From Mesocentrotus franciscanus (Eukaryota; Echinodermata; Echinoidea; Camarodonta; Strongylocentrotidae), in the NCBI GenBank assembly GCA_037976565.1, contig CP137670.1:14223216-14287215 (forward strand): a stretch of DNA of 64,000 nt, given 5' to 3'. The number at the start of each line of letters is the position of its first letter. Position 1 is the stretch's first letter. Made by a program: the position numbers and the translations under genes. Shown piece by piece: positions 42,310-53,342 of this stretch. Below the pieces are notes generated by a model. That model searched no databases. It was not told where the DNA came from and was given only the letters and a program-made list of their open reading frames with translations.

Positions 42310-44562
42310 GTACGTAACTTATGAATTATGTAACTAACAAACTAATTACTATTACTTACTAACTTCAACTTTAAATAAATGCCTACAAAAATACATGCAT
42401 ACATATCTACAGGTCTGGAATAGAAATAGTTAAAATATATACTGGGGAAAAAATGAAGTAATAAGAAATATTGAGAGATATAAATCTTTACGACAAGAGA
42501 GTTTCATATCAAAGGCCAAAGTCAATTTCCTTTCCTGCAATTTTATACGTTTATTACGACAACGAATTAAACAAAGGTACACGTACATGTACAACAAACA
42601 CAAATTCATGTACCACCATGTTTCTTTCTTGTTACTTACACGTAGAGGGCGCTTTTACAATTTGTGGGGAATACTGCCAATGAAAGGATAAGTTTGTAAA
42701 AGTAAAACTACAAAGAAGCAAATGGACATCTGGGAAAGGCAAGTGATATAGGATTATGGAAATCGCGCATATTTGAAATATATACATTTTCAACTTCGCA
42801 GGGGAGTGGGCACTTGAAAATGATCATAGGATAATTAAATTTTGATAGTGAGCTAGAAAAACACCCACAACATACACATTTTATATTGTGCTACTCAAAA
42901 TCTAATTACAGTCTTAAAACACAGGCAGTTTCAAATTTTAACAGCAGTGATATGTGCAAATATTCTCCTGCCGAAGAAAAAAAAAGAAAAAAAGGGAGCA
43001 CAATAAACAGGGTCTTTCAAACAATTATGTAACAAAAAATTTACCTTACAAATTTGGAGATCATATGTTTATAATGAGAATAGACAAAATCAACAATATA
43101 ATGAATTTCTCTTAAAAATGAATATATAAATAGCATATCATAATTTGACAATATAGGCTACAGCATCAATGGAAGAATAGTTTATTTATAATCGCTTGCT
43201 TCATTAGTTTACAAGAACTGTTCACTAGGCAGCTAACCATGGAGATTCAACTAAAGAAGGCAATGGGGACATGTCAATGCACAATCTATGGGCATGTTCC
43301 AACGGCAGATAGTGTGTTAATAATCACCATGACAGGGTTGTGTCCAACCCTAAAAACAATTACACTTTGAACAATTTCTAAAATCCCCCTTGATGCTCTC
43401 GTAGTATGCATTTGGGGGAAGTTTGGGAGAGAAAGAGAATGTCATGATCTAATCTTGGACCTACTATTATCTAACACAGACAATCATATTTGGAAACTGA
43501 TGGATACAGAGATCGATAGAAAGAGAGAGAGAGAGAAATTGAGAGAAATGTTATGATACGTCATACACACATTATACACCTTATACCTGCAATAGGTGAA
43601 ACGCCATGGTTGAACATGCCACTGATTTGCTCATAACTTTCTTAGTATTTTAGCATGCACTTATACATCCTACACACATACAACGTAGCATCAATCTATA
43701 GCAGTAGTTAGTTACAGATAAATTTTCTGAATTTTACATAAATGTACAAACATACACAACTGAACAAAATCAACAAAGAACAAAAATTGAAACCCATAGG
43801 ATACAAGTATTATGATTTAAAAAAAGAAAAATTATATGATCATATCATGATATCATGATACAAACAATTTCCACATAGTTTGTTTTACGAAACTGGTTTC
43901 TTCAGAATATTTCATGATGATGTTGGGTTTTAGATCATAATACTTTCCAGTACCAACTCCTGTTTAGAGGAGCTAAAACAAGGTTAAGTGACAATGCTTA
44001 ATTTAATCAGATTAGTTGAGATTGAAAAGGCCCCAAATTTAATGATACCCGTAGTTTCAGATAAATTTTCTGAATTTTACATAAATGTACAGGACATACA
44101 CAACTGAGTAAAATCATCAAAGAACAAAAACTAAAATATCCCATAGGATACAAGTATTATGATGATTTAAAAAAGAAAAATATATCATGATACCAAAAAT
44201 TCAATATAGTTTGTTTTCATAAAACTGGTTTCTTTACACTATTTAATGATGATGTTGGATTTTAGATATTTGGAATTCATAACACGTTCCAGTACCAACT
44301 CCTGCTAAGAAATGTTGAAACAAATTAAAGTGACATCGTTTATTTTAATCAGATAAGTTGAGATTGAAAAAACTTGACATTTTAATGATACCTGTAGTTT
44401 CAAGACTGAGAAATTCCAGACAAAAAAAGTGAACATTCTAAAGAAATTAAAAGAAACTGGATTACCAACTTTCAGACTTACAGATCATTTGCATAGGATG
44501 AAGGTGAAAATATCTTCACAAAAGAACACAATTTCTACATCATAAGGCAAGGAACACAATGA
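42310..44562. other. right half of unit 1, no gene seen
   Basis: Homologous to 50430-52460 (unit 2) and, with insertions, 57000-62715 (unit 3). Shared words are GAGGGCGCTTTT, GGACATCTGG, ACACAGGCAGTTTCAAATTT, CACCATGACAGGGTTGTGTC and CAGTACCAACTCCTG. An internal tandem similarity exists between about 43700-43990 and 44055-44310 (both with AGATAAATTTTCTGAATTTT and CAGTACCAACTCCTG). Simple GA tract at 43515-43540. No ORF of note. Confidence 0.55.
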
Positions 44563-44715
44563 CATCTACATGCAAATGAGTGATGTCACAATGCAAAAGC
44601 ATGATGTCACGATACAAAGGAGTGATGTCACTGTTCCCAGGAGAGAGGTCACAATATTGAGGTGCAACATCACAATGCAAAAGAGTAACATTACCATGCA
44701 CACGATTGACGAAAC
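44563..44715. repeat. ~20-bp minisatellite with TGATGTCA core, unit 1
   Basis: Repeats of ACAATGCAAAAGCATGATGT and similar words, switching to the inverse GACATCA/GTGACATC orientation on the right. Homologous arrays end units 2 (52465-52605) and 3 (62720-62930). TGATGTCA resembles an ATF/CRE half-palindrome; any function is unknown. Confidence 0.72.
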
Positions 44716-44837
44716 ATAGGCATGATACCATAACAAAAATAAATTACATTATGAGGGATTCATATCCGTGATATCAATGAAATTGTAACAAAATTATGAA
44801 AAGATTTTGAACATCAGGTAAATACTATATAGATATA

Positions 44838-45570
44838 TAGAGAGAAAACAGACAGACAAACAGAGAGAAAGAAAGAGAGAGAGAGATACAGAGACAGACA
44901 AACAGAGAGGAGAGAGACAGACAAACAGAGAGAAAGAAAGAGAGAGAGAGATACAGAGACAGACAAACAGAAAGAAAGAGAAACAGACAAACAGAAAGGA
45001 GATAGAGACAGACAAACACAGAGAAAGAAAGCGAGAGAGATACAGAGACAGACAAACAGAGAGGAGAGAGACAGACAAATAGGGAGAAAGAAAAAGAGAG
45101 TTACAGAGACAGACAAACCAAAAAGAGAGGAGAGAGACAGAAAAACAGATATAAAGAAGGGGAGAGAGATACAGAGACAGACAAACAGAGAGGAGACAGA
45201 CAAATAGGGAGAAAGAAAAAGAGAGTTACGGAGACAGACAAACCAAAAAGAGAGGAGAGAGACATACAAACAGAGAGAAAGAAAGAGAGAGATACAGAGA
45301 CAGACAAACAGAGAGGAGACAGACAGACAAACAGAGAGGAGAGAGACAGACAAATAGGGAGAAAGAAAAAGAGAGTTACAGAGACAGACAAACCAAAAAG
45401 AGAGGAGAGAGACAGAAAAACAGATATAAAGAAGGGGAGAGAGATACAGAGACAGACAAACAGAGAGGAGACAGACAAATAGGGAGAAAGAAAAAGAGAG
45501 TTACAGAGACAGACAAACCAAAAAGAGAGGAGAGAGTCAGACAAACAGAGAGAAAGAAATAAAAAGAGGG
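44838..45570 (+). repeat. GA-rich higher-order minisatellite
   Basis: Words GAGACAGACAAACAGAGAG, GAAAGAAAGAGAGAG, GATACAGAGACAGAC and AAACCAAAAAGAGAGGAG recur in a higher-order pattern with a period near 70-75 bp, with larger blocks repeated (for example around 45150-45240 and 45430-45510). Minus-strand Ser/Leu/Val/Cys-rich ORFs of 94-179 codons are compositional artefacts. Confidence 0.88.
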
Positions 45571-45584
45571 TCTATTATTCCTTT

Positions 45585-45910
45585 GGTCTTTTGCCAGTTG
45601 GTGTAATGCATATCCTTATTCTACTATCCATACGGTCTAAAAACATCATTTAATCATAAATATTACCAATAATCTAATGATTATTAGACCTTATGGAAGG
45701 CAGACGAAATGGGCATTATACAAACTGGGAATTAGACCGAATTAGACCGATAAACTAACTGGGTAGTAGACTTACAGGAAATTAGACCAAATGACTATTA
45801 GCCTAAAAATAAACGAAACAATTATTGGACCATGTGGATAGTAGACTGGCTTGATGTAGACCATGTTGGAATAGACCAAGTGGGTAGTAGGCGTAGACCA
45901 AACGGCTATA
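45585..45910. repeat. word-level foldback of GGTCTAAT/ATTAGACC, unit 2 copy
   Basis: Left GGTCTTTTGCCAGTTGG, TATCCATACGGTCTAAA; centre AATCATAAATATTACC; right ATTATTAGACCTTATGG, ATTAGACCGA, GTAGACTGGC. Same architecture as 53895-54400. Confidence 0.72.
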
Positions 45911-46342
45911 AACCAATTGAAATAATTTAGCAAACATATTGGTGAGATCTCTTTTCGAATACAATCAAAACTATTCTTAACTAAACACTTTATTTGGGTT
46001 CGAATAGAATCTCTAGAGACTACAATATTAGAAAGAGATGAAGGTCTGTGTGTGCCTCTGTGCCTCGCACATAGTTCCTGTGACGAAATTTATTAGTCTA
46101 TTGAAGCATTCAAATGGTTAAGGAAGACGATTTGTTCATATTATATCAAAATCGAAATTCGGTAGCCGGGATTGGAGGCTGGACGTCTATATAGGAGTCG
46201 ATTGTCAGTTGTAGGAAGATGACTACTCCTTTAAAGGGACTGTCCGAAGTTGATGATTTTAAAACATCTCCCCAAGATGCGAAGAACTCACTCTCACAAA
46301 AGCTTCCTGTTTCTGTTGAAAGTCAATGACAAGAAAAGTTTT
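45911..46342. other. unit 2 sequence, nothing coding
   Basis: Shared with units 1 and 3 (TACAATATTAGAAAGAGATG, CTTCCTGTTTCTGTTGAAAG). No gene seen. Confidence 0.5.
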
Positions 46343-47215
46343 TTTTTAAAACACTGTTGGTGCCATATATGTGAAATAGCGCCATCTCTTGGCGAGATGA
46401 TGGCTAGTTGTGATTTGAGGGATTGTTAGGTAGGAACCGGGGGCGTCTTATTTTTTCGTACCACAGCGAGCCCAGATTCCAGTATGAACTCATTTTTATA
46501 CATAACAAGCTACGAAAGCTTGCAAAGAGGTCACAAACAATTAGACTTTGATTATTTATTGCTTTATCACACTATTTATAAAGGCAAAACAACTTAATAA
46601 TCTGAGATTCGAACTCTCAAGTCAACTCCAAAGTTCGATTAGTAATACGCTGTCTTTACCGATTGAGCTAACGATGGGTTGATGAAAGGTTGATTTGTAT
46701 AATTACTATCACCCTATTTACAACCCTACCGGATTCCATGTGCGCATGCGCTGGTTTCCTTCGCGAGTGTGCATGCGCAGGTTTCCTTCACGAGCTCGAT
46801 CTTTAGCTCGCTATGGTACGAAAAAATAACGAAAAAATAAGACGCGATCCGGGGAGGCTACACAAGCTTTCATTCTCGTCGTCTTCGTTTGATTTGTAAT
46901 AATTTGGACCGACCATGCATATGTGTTATTTGTTGATTAAAAGGACAATCGTGTATAGCAATACAAATGTTCAAAATTAAGATCAACAAGATTAAAGACA
47001 CAAGAAAGGTATATTTTTGTTAAAATCGTCATTTTAATGTTACTCAATCATCAGCATGGCGAGGAGTGAATTACTGCATGGTTGGATGATGAGCGAGCGA
47101 GTAAGCGTCTGGAGCTTTAAGAGGATCCTGGGAAATGTTTACAGTCGGCTGGTCACGAATGGATATTATATTGGGCGTGATCAGGGACGTGAATGCATGC
47201 TTGGGTTCGGTTTGC
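46343..47215. mobile_element. insertion specific to unit 2, with inverted GGGCGTCTTATTTTTTCGTA ends
   Basis: Unit 1 reads AATGACAAGAACAGTAACAAACAC straight through. In unit 2 about 870 bp lie between AATGACAAGAAAAG and AAACACAAAAAAAAACATTA. Inside, CGTCTTATTTTTTCGTACCA (46445) and TGGTACGAAAAAATAACG... AAATAAGACGCG (46813-46847) are inverted. A tRNA-like sequence sits between them. The 67-codon ORF at 47056 has no recognisable features. Confidence 0.6.
46600..46678 (-). tRNA. tRNA-like sequence (probably pseudo or SINE-derived)
   Basis: The minus strand has a near-consensus A box TAGCTCAATCGGT (complement near 46659-46670) and B box GAGTTCGAATCTC (complement near 46604-46617), about 45 bp apart. 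The spacing would suit a tRNA with a long variable arm (Ser/Leu type). I could not build convincing acceptor and anticodon stems by eye, so no anticodon is given. Confidence 0.35.
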
Positions 47216-47606
47216 ATTTACAAACACAAAAAAAAACATTAATATATAACGAATTTTAGCTCTCGTCTTTTTAAAGAGATATACATATATTTATTGGCTT
47301 TGATTGGTCAAAGATAAAAATTCAAATTAAATAAATCTTTAGACAATTTAAAGCTGTATTTTCGCATTTGAAACGATTACGGGAATACAGAATTCTAAAA
47401 AGAAATATAAACTTTCATAATTCAAAGACATTTCGACTCCCTTTCATTTCACAATGCAATTTATTCAATTAATTATTCATTAGTAATTTCTTTATTTTAA
47501 TTTGGAACTGTTTTCTAATATGATAGCAGACTTTCTGAAATAATTGTTTGATGATCGAAGTATGGATGGGCTAACTTAAAGACAGCCCTGCTAAAATATT
47601 TTTTCT

Positions 47607-48041
47607 TTATTTTTCTTTTACCGTCTTGTGTAAACATAAATGAAACAAAATAAAATGACTCACGTTTTGCTTGCGAGGCTCAACCTCCCACACTTTCCAT
47701 TTCTTGGCTCGTACAAGTATCAGATCTCCAGTAGTTGCCTTCCTCGCGATGTAATTATGATAGTCGTAACTACAAACCTCTGCATCGTAAGTACTTTTTG
47801 TGCACTTTTTCACTCTTATTGTTATTGGTCTGTTGTTAGATACTGTAAATTTCATGGATTCTCCTATTTCAATGAGTGACTCACTTTTGCCTTTCTCATG
47901 CTCAACGGTAACAAAGATGGGTTGCGATGTACCGTTTGCTACGATGATATACCGGTCCATGAAACGCTGAATGAGGCCTACCGTTGTACCGACAGCTGCG
48001 ACTGCCGCTGCCGTAACTCCTCCAGCTATTAAGAGTGCCAT
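47607..48041 (-). CDS. small TM/beta-domain protein, tandem family copy 2 (longest C-terminus)
   Basis: 144 aa; function not recognised. ATG at 48039-48041, sharing the upstream context CACCTCTAGA with copy 1. Residues 1-24 form a Gly/Ala/Val-rich hydrophobic helix (MALLIAGGVTAAAVAAVGTT), then QRFMDRY, then the conserved domain: YIIVANGTSQPIFVTVEHEK, GESMKFTVSNN, PITIRVKKC, STYDAEVCSYDYHNY. Only this copy keeps the extra 7 nt that let the frame run into ARKATTGDLILVRAKKWKVW and EVEPRKQN. Directly after KQN a GTGAGT (complement of 47658-47663) could be a phase-0 donor ending the exon at 126 codons. If unspliced, 18 more residues precede the stop. Two Cys could pair. AATAAA lies at 47491-47496 (complement). 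Possibly the ancestral, functional form. Confidence 0.75.
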   Translation of the reverse strand: MALLIAGGVTAAAVAAVGTTVGLIQRFMDRYIIVANGTSQPIFVTVEHEKGKSESLIEIGESMKFTVSNNRPITIRVKKCTKSTYDAEVCSYDYHNYIARKATTGDLILVRAKKWKVWEVEPRKQNVSHFILFHLCLHKTVKEK

Positions 48042-48077
48042 TCTAGAGGTGGAAAATTCTTTGAGTTGATAAACACA

Positions 48078-48089
48078 CGATATTTATCG
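48078..48089 (-). promoter_or_regulatory. shortened CGATATTTATCG palindrome upstream of copy 2
   Basis: At the same distance (37-48 bp) upstream of the ATG as the 15-bp palindromes of copies 1 and 3, but three bases shorter. Confidence 0.35.
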
Positions 48090-48626
48090 AAAAAATCTAT
48101 GGTTCGATATTCAGATCGATAGCAGCTCAGATTACCACGAAAAGTTGGACGGTGAAGGTAGAAAATGTTTTCACTAAGAGATGTAGTCTTGCCCTATATA
48201 CTCATCATCTCGAAGTTTAATGTGTCATTTTATCACAACTTTATTCACTGGCGTATCGTTTGTCTAACCGCAGAGGAGGAGGTGGGGGAGGGGGGGGGAT
48301 GGGCGTAAATGATACCATGGAGGTCATCTGTCTTATACTAGATAGATGACCAAGGCATCCAAGTGAAGAAGGGGTGATATGATTTGTTTTCACATTGTTT
48401 TTCCATTTCCCCTCTCCTCCTTTTTCCTCTTCTCGCCATTTAGTGGGGCATATACCCCATGCACCCGCCATATATGTACCAACGAGCGCCGCTGACTTCC
48501 TATGTCAACAAACTTGAACCTCGATCATATCCTCTTTCGCAATTTCTCTACTCGTTAACTAAGCCTGAACTGCATTTCGCAATACTTCAACCCCCGAGGG
48601 AATTCCGATCTTGTATTTTGTTTATT

Positions 48627-49077
48627 AAAGGGGAAGTCCACCCTGATATTAAGTTGGTTTTAATAGGAGCAGAAAAATAAGTTGAACAGGTTAGTGAAAG
48701 TTATGAGAAAATTCCGATTCAAATTAAGAAAGTTGACTTTTTGAAGTTGCGATCAGTCAAACACAAATTAGCAACTCTGTGACGTATATTGCGAGCTCCC
48801 CCCATTTGCTCGGGCTTCTGTAAAAATAAATCAGATTTTCCCTCACACATTTTGTTCAATCATACATGCACCCGAAATATAATAATTGCAAATATGTTTC
48901 TGTACAACTCCTGTATGGAGAGAAAAATGTATTCTGTCATCTGAAACGAAGAAAATGAAAGCTTATGAAATGTTGTGTACAGAGCATAGCTTTCTTATTT
49001 TTTATCGAAATTCGCTCAAACTTACCCTGACATGTTCGTCCCATTATTCTTCTTCCATTAGCGTGGACTTCCCCTTT
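48627..49077. mobile_element. MITE with AAAGGGGAAGTCCACCC ends, unit 2 copy
   Basis: Left AAAGGGGAAGTCCACCCTGA, right GTGGACTTCCCCTTT, a clean inverted pair. The best-preserved copy of the three orthologous insertions (39211, 48627, 56117). Confidence 0.78.
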
Positions 49078-49323
49078 ATTTAACAAAAATCATATTTTCC
49101 TTCTCAAATTTTCCTTAAATTTTTTGTTTGTGTTGAAAGTGAGTTATTCTGGGTCTGGAGTTGTCCTTGAATAATCGTTTTGTTTACTTTTAGGAAGAGA
49201 AAGATTTTTTTTTTAATGTTATTTGTCCAACACCAAAATATGCAAATTGAGATTCACGGGCCATTCAACTTAAAAGAAAGACAATGCTTCCAGGCGGACT
49301 GCCTAATCTCTTAAATGAATAAG

Positions 49324-49853
49324 TAGAGGTGTTGTGGTCCAGTGGATGAGTCTCCGGACTGTGAACCACACGGTACGGAGTTCGAATCCCTGCCCCAACT
49401 CTAACGTCCTTTGGCAAGACGTTAATCTACATTTGCCACACTCCACCTAGTAGGTGAGATTATTCCATCAAATGCACTGTGCGCTAATAACAGCTGCCGG
49501 AGCTAAAGCTATGGTAATAAATTCCAAAGCTCTTCGGGAGCGCGTAGGTATGTTTATATAATATTGACTGGCCTTGAGGGGTATATAAGAAATATTGTTC
49601 TTTGAGATTGTCAAGGTGGATTTCTGTATTTGCTTTAGATGTCTGATTTGGATAACAATAAAAATATTGACTGGCTTTACTTTCGGGGGATATCAGAAAT
49701 ATTGACCGTGCTAAGACCATATTGCCCTCGTATTTCGACTCGGGGCAATATGATCTAAGCTTGGTCAATATTTCTTATATACCCCTCAAGGCCAGTCAAT
49801 ATTATATAAATATGTTATGCGCTATACAAGACAGAATACTATTATTATTATAA
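49324..49853 (+). mobile_element. tRNA-derived SINE split by a foldback MITE
   Basis: Head TAGAGGTGTTGTGGTCCAGT with A box TGGTCCAGTGG and intact B box GAGTTCGAATCCC; body AAGACGTTAATCTACATTTG. The 3' part TATGCGCTATACAAGACAG and the ATT tail resume after 49814. The gap is the element at 49553-49810. Confidence 0.88.
49553..49810. mobile_element. 258-bp foldback MITE with perfect 45-bp inverted ends, TATG duplication
   Basis: 49553-49597 (TTTATATAATATTGACTGGC, then CTTGAGGGGTATATAAGAA) is the exact complement of 49766-49810. TATG flanks both sides (49549-49552 and 49811-49814). An inner hairpin (ATATTGACCGTGCTAAGACC against CTAAGCTTGGTCAATATT) lies between. Perfect arms suggest recent activity. 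Confidence 0.9.
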
Positions 49854-51069
49854 TTAACCAAACAACCTGCAACATAATAAAACAGTTCCTCTTGAAAATG
49901 CAGTCGTATCATCGGAGCTGCACATTCTCTTGAACTTACTGATAGCCTAAGTCGTCTTTTTTAAAAAGGTAGAATGGCCTTTATTTAACACAGAGTGAAA
50001 TAGGGTGGTGAGTTCCCATGTGCAGAGGTCATAATTCGTTGACACCAGACTCGGTGCAAATACCATCTACGGGTGTAACAAGTCTGCACACAGCAAATCC
50101 GAAAGGCCAAACAAGAAATATATATATAGGCCTACCCGCTCCTCTCTAGGAGAGTCTACAGGTGATGCAAGGTGTCATACAAGCACTTTCCCGTATGCGT
50201 AAAAGACAGTGCATTATGATTACAAAAAGCTTGTTGGTCATAAAACTGAAGAATAATCCCGCTGGATGACAACACCCGTTATTGGGTTAAACCCGATCGG
50301 TGTCAAATTCCCCATGAGAGCTCACTTCTATGCGTCTATTATATCCTTCTGGCTTCGAACAGATGAAGTATAATCACACCTTTTAACAATAGTCGACAAA
50401 GACTTTAAATGAATGAGAATAAAAGTAAGTACGTAACTTACGAATTAAGTAACTAATGAACTAAATAACTATTACCAGCTAACATTAACTTTAAATGAAT
50501 ACCCATAAATAAATAGTTACATAAATATCTACATGAAAAGAAGTAGATGTAGTTGAGAAAACTACAACTTCACAAGAGATTTTCATATCAAAGACACAAG
50601 TCAATTTCCTTTTGTGCAATTTTATACGTTTATTACGACAACGTAAGAAAGTTTCCTTCTTGTTTCTTTAACATAGAGGGCGCTCTTTATATTTTGCGGG
50701 GAAAATTGCCGAAGGATAAGTTAATACAACTACAAAGAAGCAAATGGACATCTGGCGAAGGCAATTAAAAGAGGGATAAGGAAATCGCGCATATTTGAAA
50801 TACATGTACAATATGTACATTTTCAACTCTACAGGGGAGTGGACATTTGAAAATGATTATAGGAACATTAAATTGTGATAGCGAGCAAGAAAAACACACA
50901 CAACATACACATTCTATATTGTAAACTCAAACTCGAATTACAGTCTTAAAACACAGGCAGTTTCAAATTTAACAAGCAGTGATATGTGATGATACCTCTA
51001 TTTTTTATTCGGAATCCAAACGCCCTCTATGTCAAGAGTTGCACAACAGCTATTCATAATAAAAACTTT
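49854..51069. other. unit 2 sequence, no gene seen
   Basis: The first 250 bp are not shared with the other units (contains GGTGTAACAAGTCTGCACAC, related to 29455-29480). From about 50160 it matches unit 3 at 56740 on (GGGTGATGCAAGTGTCATTT class, AACACCCGTTATTGGGT, GTACGTAACTTACG, GAGGGCGCTCTTTA). No coding signature. Confidence 0.5.
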
Positions 51070-51622
51070 CAAGATACAAGATACAAGATACAAGATACAA
51101 GATATTTTTATTTGGTCTTTGCAAACAAGTTACATAGAAATTTGGTTTCCACTGGCGGTACAATAATATTCAAGAAAATTACAAGTAGTAGAAATATATC
51201 ACGTTTATAGAAGTAGATGAAATAAGGGACACATGCATGCAACAGAAAATAAATCGACAAAAGTGGTCATTGGTACTTCAAATCATGATTTTCAGAAATA
51301 AGCATTGGTCATTGGTATTTCAAATTATAAATAGTTTCAGTATTAATTTCTGACGTAGAAAATCAACGTTGAACCTTTGAGTTAAATTTATGAACAGAGT
51401 CGGGAACAAAAGAATATATGAAACGTGAAAGGCGGGTTGGGGTGGGGCGAAGTCGAATACCAGAACGATTAAATGAATAAAATGCATGAAGTGGATGGGT
51501 ATTGTCTTTCATGATTGCACAGACCTTATCAACAATTTGCTCAGTACAATAAGACTCGACAGAAGCTAAATCTACCCAGTTATGCGCTGTGCTATTTTAC
51601 GTGGCCTTTCCAATGTCTTCTT
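51070..51622 (-). mobile_element. 3' fragment of a LINE-like retroposon, specific to unit 2
   Basis: Inserted where unit 3 reads ATAATGAAAGCTTTATTTCT on to TATGCATTACTATACATAAC. On the minus strand it ends in tandem (TATCTTG)n (complement at 51071-51105), a short-repeat tail like those of CR1/L2-type LINEs. About 250 bp inside, a frame reads FNRSGIRLRPTPTRLSRF and YSFVPDSVHKFNSK, resembling a LINE C-terminus. 5' truncated and not autonomous. Confidence 0.55.
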
Positions 51623-52464
51623 TTCGTGTATGCATTACTGTACATAACACAATATTATGTAGCATGCATTTTGGGGAAAGTTTGGGAGAAAGAGAGAGAA
51701 TTTCATGATTTAATACACACAATGATATTTGGAAACTGATAAAGACAAATATATATATATAGAAAGATAGAGAAATGGAAAGAAAGGTTATCATAATGCA
51801 GACACATAATCACCTCACACCTTCAATAGGTGTAACGCCATGGTTGAATAGGCCACTGATTTCTCATAAATTTTCTAGTATTTTAGTATGCACTTATACA
51901 TCTTACACAAATACAACATAGCATTCATCTATAGCAGTCGTTACAGATAAAGTTTCTGAATTTTACATTAATGTACACGCACATACACAACTAAACAAAA
52001 TCATCAAATAACAACAGCAAAAAATATCCCACAGGATACAAGTAAGATGATTAAAAAAAGAGAATATAATAATACAAATTATCATAATACAACAAAATCT
52101 CTATATAGCTTGTTTTCATGAAACTTGTTTCTTTAGACTTGTTCATGATGATGTCGGATATAAGATATTAGGAATTCATAATACTTTCCAGTACCAACTC
52201 CTGTTTAGAGGTGTTAAAATAAATTTAAGTGACAATGCTTAATTTAATCAGATAAGTTGAGATTGAAAATGACCAAAATGTAATGATAGTTTCAATTCTA
52301 GAATATCCTAAACGAAAAAGTGAATATTAGAGTGTAATATTCTAAAGAAAGTAAGACTATATTCCCAGCTTTCAAAGTTACGAATCCTTTGCATAGGATG
52401 AGGGTGAAAATGTTTTCACGAAAAGAACATAATTTATATATGTATACAACATCAGGCAAGGAAC
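51623..52464. other. right part of unit 2, no gene seen
   Basis: Homologous to 43400-44560 and 62080-62715 (GGTGTAACGCCATGGTTGAA, CATGATGATGTCGGAT, CAGTACCAACTCCTG, GCATAGGATGAGGGTGAAAA). (TA)n at 51747-51760. Confidence 0.55.
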
Positions 52465-52605
52465 ACAATAGCATCACAATGCAAAGGAGTGATGTCACAA
52501 TACAAAAGCATGATGTCACAAAACAAAGGAGTGATGTCACTGACACTGTTCCCAGGTACCAATAATGAGGTTTGACATCACAATGGAAAAGAGTAACATC
52601 ACAAT
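52465..52605. repeat. TGATGTCA-core minisatellite, unit 2 end
   Basis: CACAATGCAAAGGAGTGATG, CACAATACAAAAGCATGATG and inverse GACATCACAATGG words. It marks the unit 2/unit 3 boundary. Confidence 0.72.
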
Positions 52606-52925
52606 GCCACACACGGTTGCTAATGCTAATTTATTTCCACTCGTGTTATTGCATCTATTTGAAAGTATGAGAACTCCTTCCTTAAAGGATATTATGCGCG
52701 TGGAAGACTAGGCCTGGTTGTTTGCCTGTCTTCTTAGCTTCTGAGCAAAATAAACCAACAAAACAAGTAAATAAATGAATAAGAAAGAAAACAGAGCAAT
52801 AAGTTTGACAACAACAAAAACGTAGAACTATTATGATGTGCATTTATTTAATCAGATTTCTAAACATAGTCTAATGTATTTGATTTAATTTGGTCATATC
52901 ATATTGTTTAACGAGAAACTTGTGG

Positions 52926-53342
52926 TAATAATAATAATCTGTATTTTATAGAGCGCTTTATACCAAATACCGTCTCTAAGCGCTTTACAGATATTATTAC
53001 TCCGGTCATCGGATTCATTCATGCACGATGTGAATGAATCCGATGAATCCGATGACCAAATTAAATCAAGTACATTAGACTATGTTTAGAAATCTGATTA
53101 AATGCACGATGTGCATGATATCTACTCCCTGGGGAGTATTCCTACCCTTTGGTCATCCTGAAGGCATATTGAAAAAGCACAAAGGCTTTCGTCATCCTAG
53201 GTCACCATTTCTCTCCTGGGTATGCAGTGGCAAATGTAGATTAATGCCTCGCCAAAGGACATTAGTGCCGTGTCGGGGATCGAACCCACGACCTTTGCAT
53301 TTCAAGACAAGTGCTTAAACTACTCGACTACGACACCTCTAC
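52926..53342 (-). mobile_element. SINE (same insertion as 33784) with an internal inverted patch
   Basis: (ATA)n tail, TATAGAGCGCTTTATACCAA, then TACCGTCTCTAAGCGCTTTA, body and a tRNA-like head (B box GGGGATCGAACCC complement). It ends CTACGACACCTCTAC with the same right flank as in unit 1. 53028-53106 is foreign to the SINE: a TCATCGGATTCATTC palindrome followed by an inverted copy of 52841-52897. Confidence 0.82.

Larger units (their letters stand above)
33190..44720. repeat. segmental duplication unit 1
   Basis: The unit starts near CTATTTGAAAGTATGAGAAC (33220-33240), the same junction as at about 52655 and 62962. Blocks shared with units 2 and 3, in order: SINE remnant, CCTAATCCTAACCTAGCTAA block, TTTGGTCTAAT foldback, GTCAATGACAAGAA block, small minus-strand gene, AAAGGGGAA...CTTCCCCTT element, GTACGTAACTTA block, GAGGGCGC block, and the TGATGTCA minisatellite that ends the unit. 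It is 11.5 kb because of unit-specific insertions (35297-36807 and 40034-42305). Confidence 0.85.
44720..52650. repeat. segmental duplication unit 2
   Basis: About 7.9 kb, bounded by the TGATGTCA arrays. It lacks the first part of the unit (the block with SINE and CCTAATCCTAACC seen in units 1 and 3) and has a GA-rich satellite there instead. It carries gene copy 2 and unit-specific insertions at about 46343-47215 and 51070-51622, and the SINE/foldback at 49324-49853. Confidence 0.82.

Noticed and set aside
44794..45544. Ser/Leu/Cys/Val-rich minus-strand ORFs up to 179 codons
   Set aside because: Products of the GA-rich minisatellite; all three frames are open.
49324..49400. Functional tRNA gene from A and B boxes
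   Set aside because: The boxes belong to the head of a multi-copy SINE with a shared 3' body; no cloverleaf is completed.
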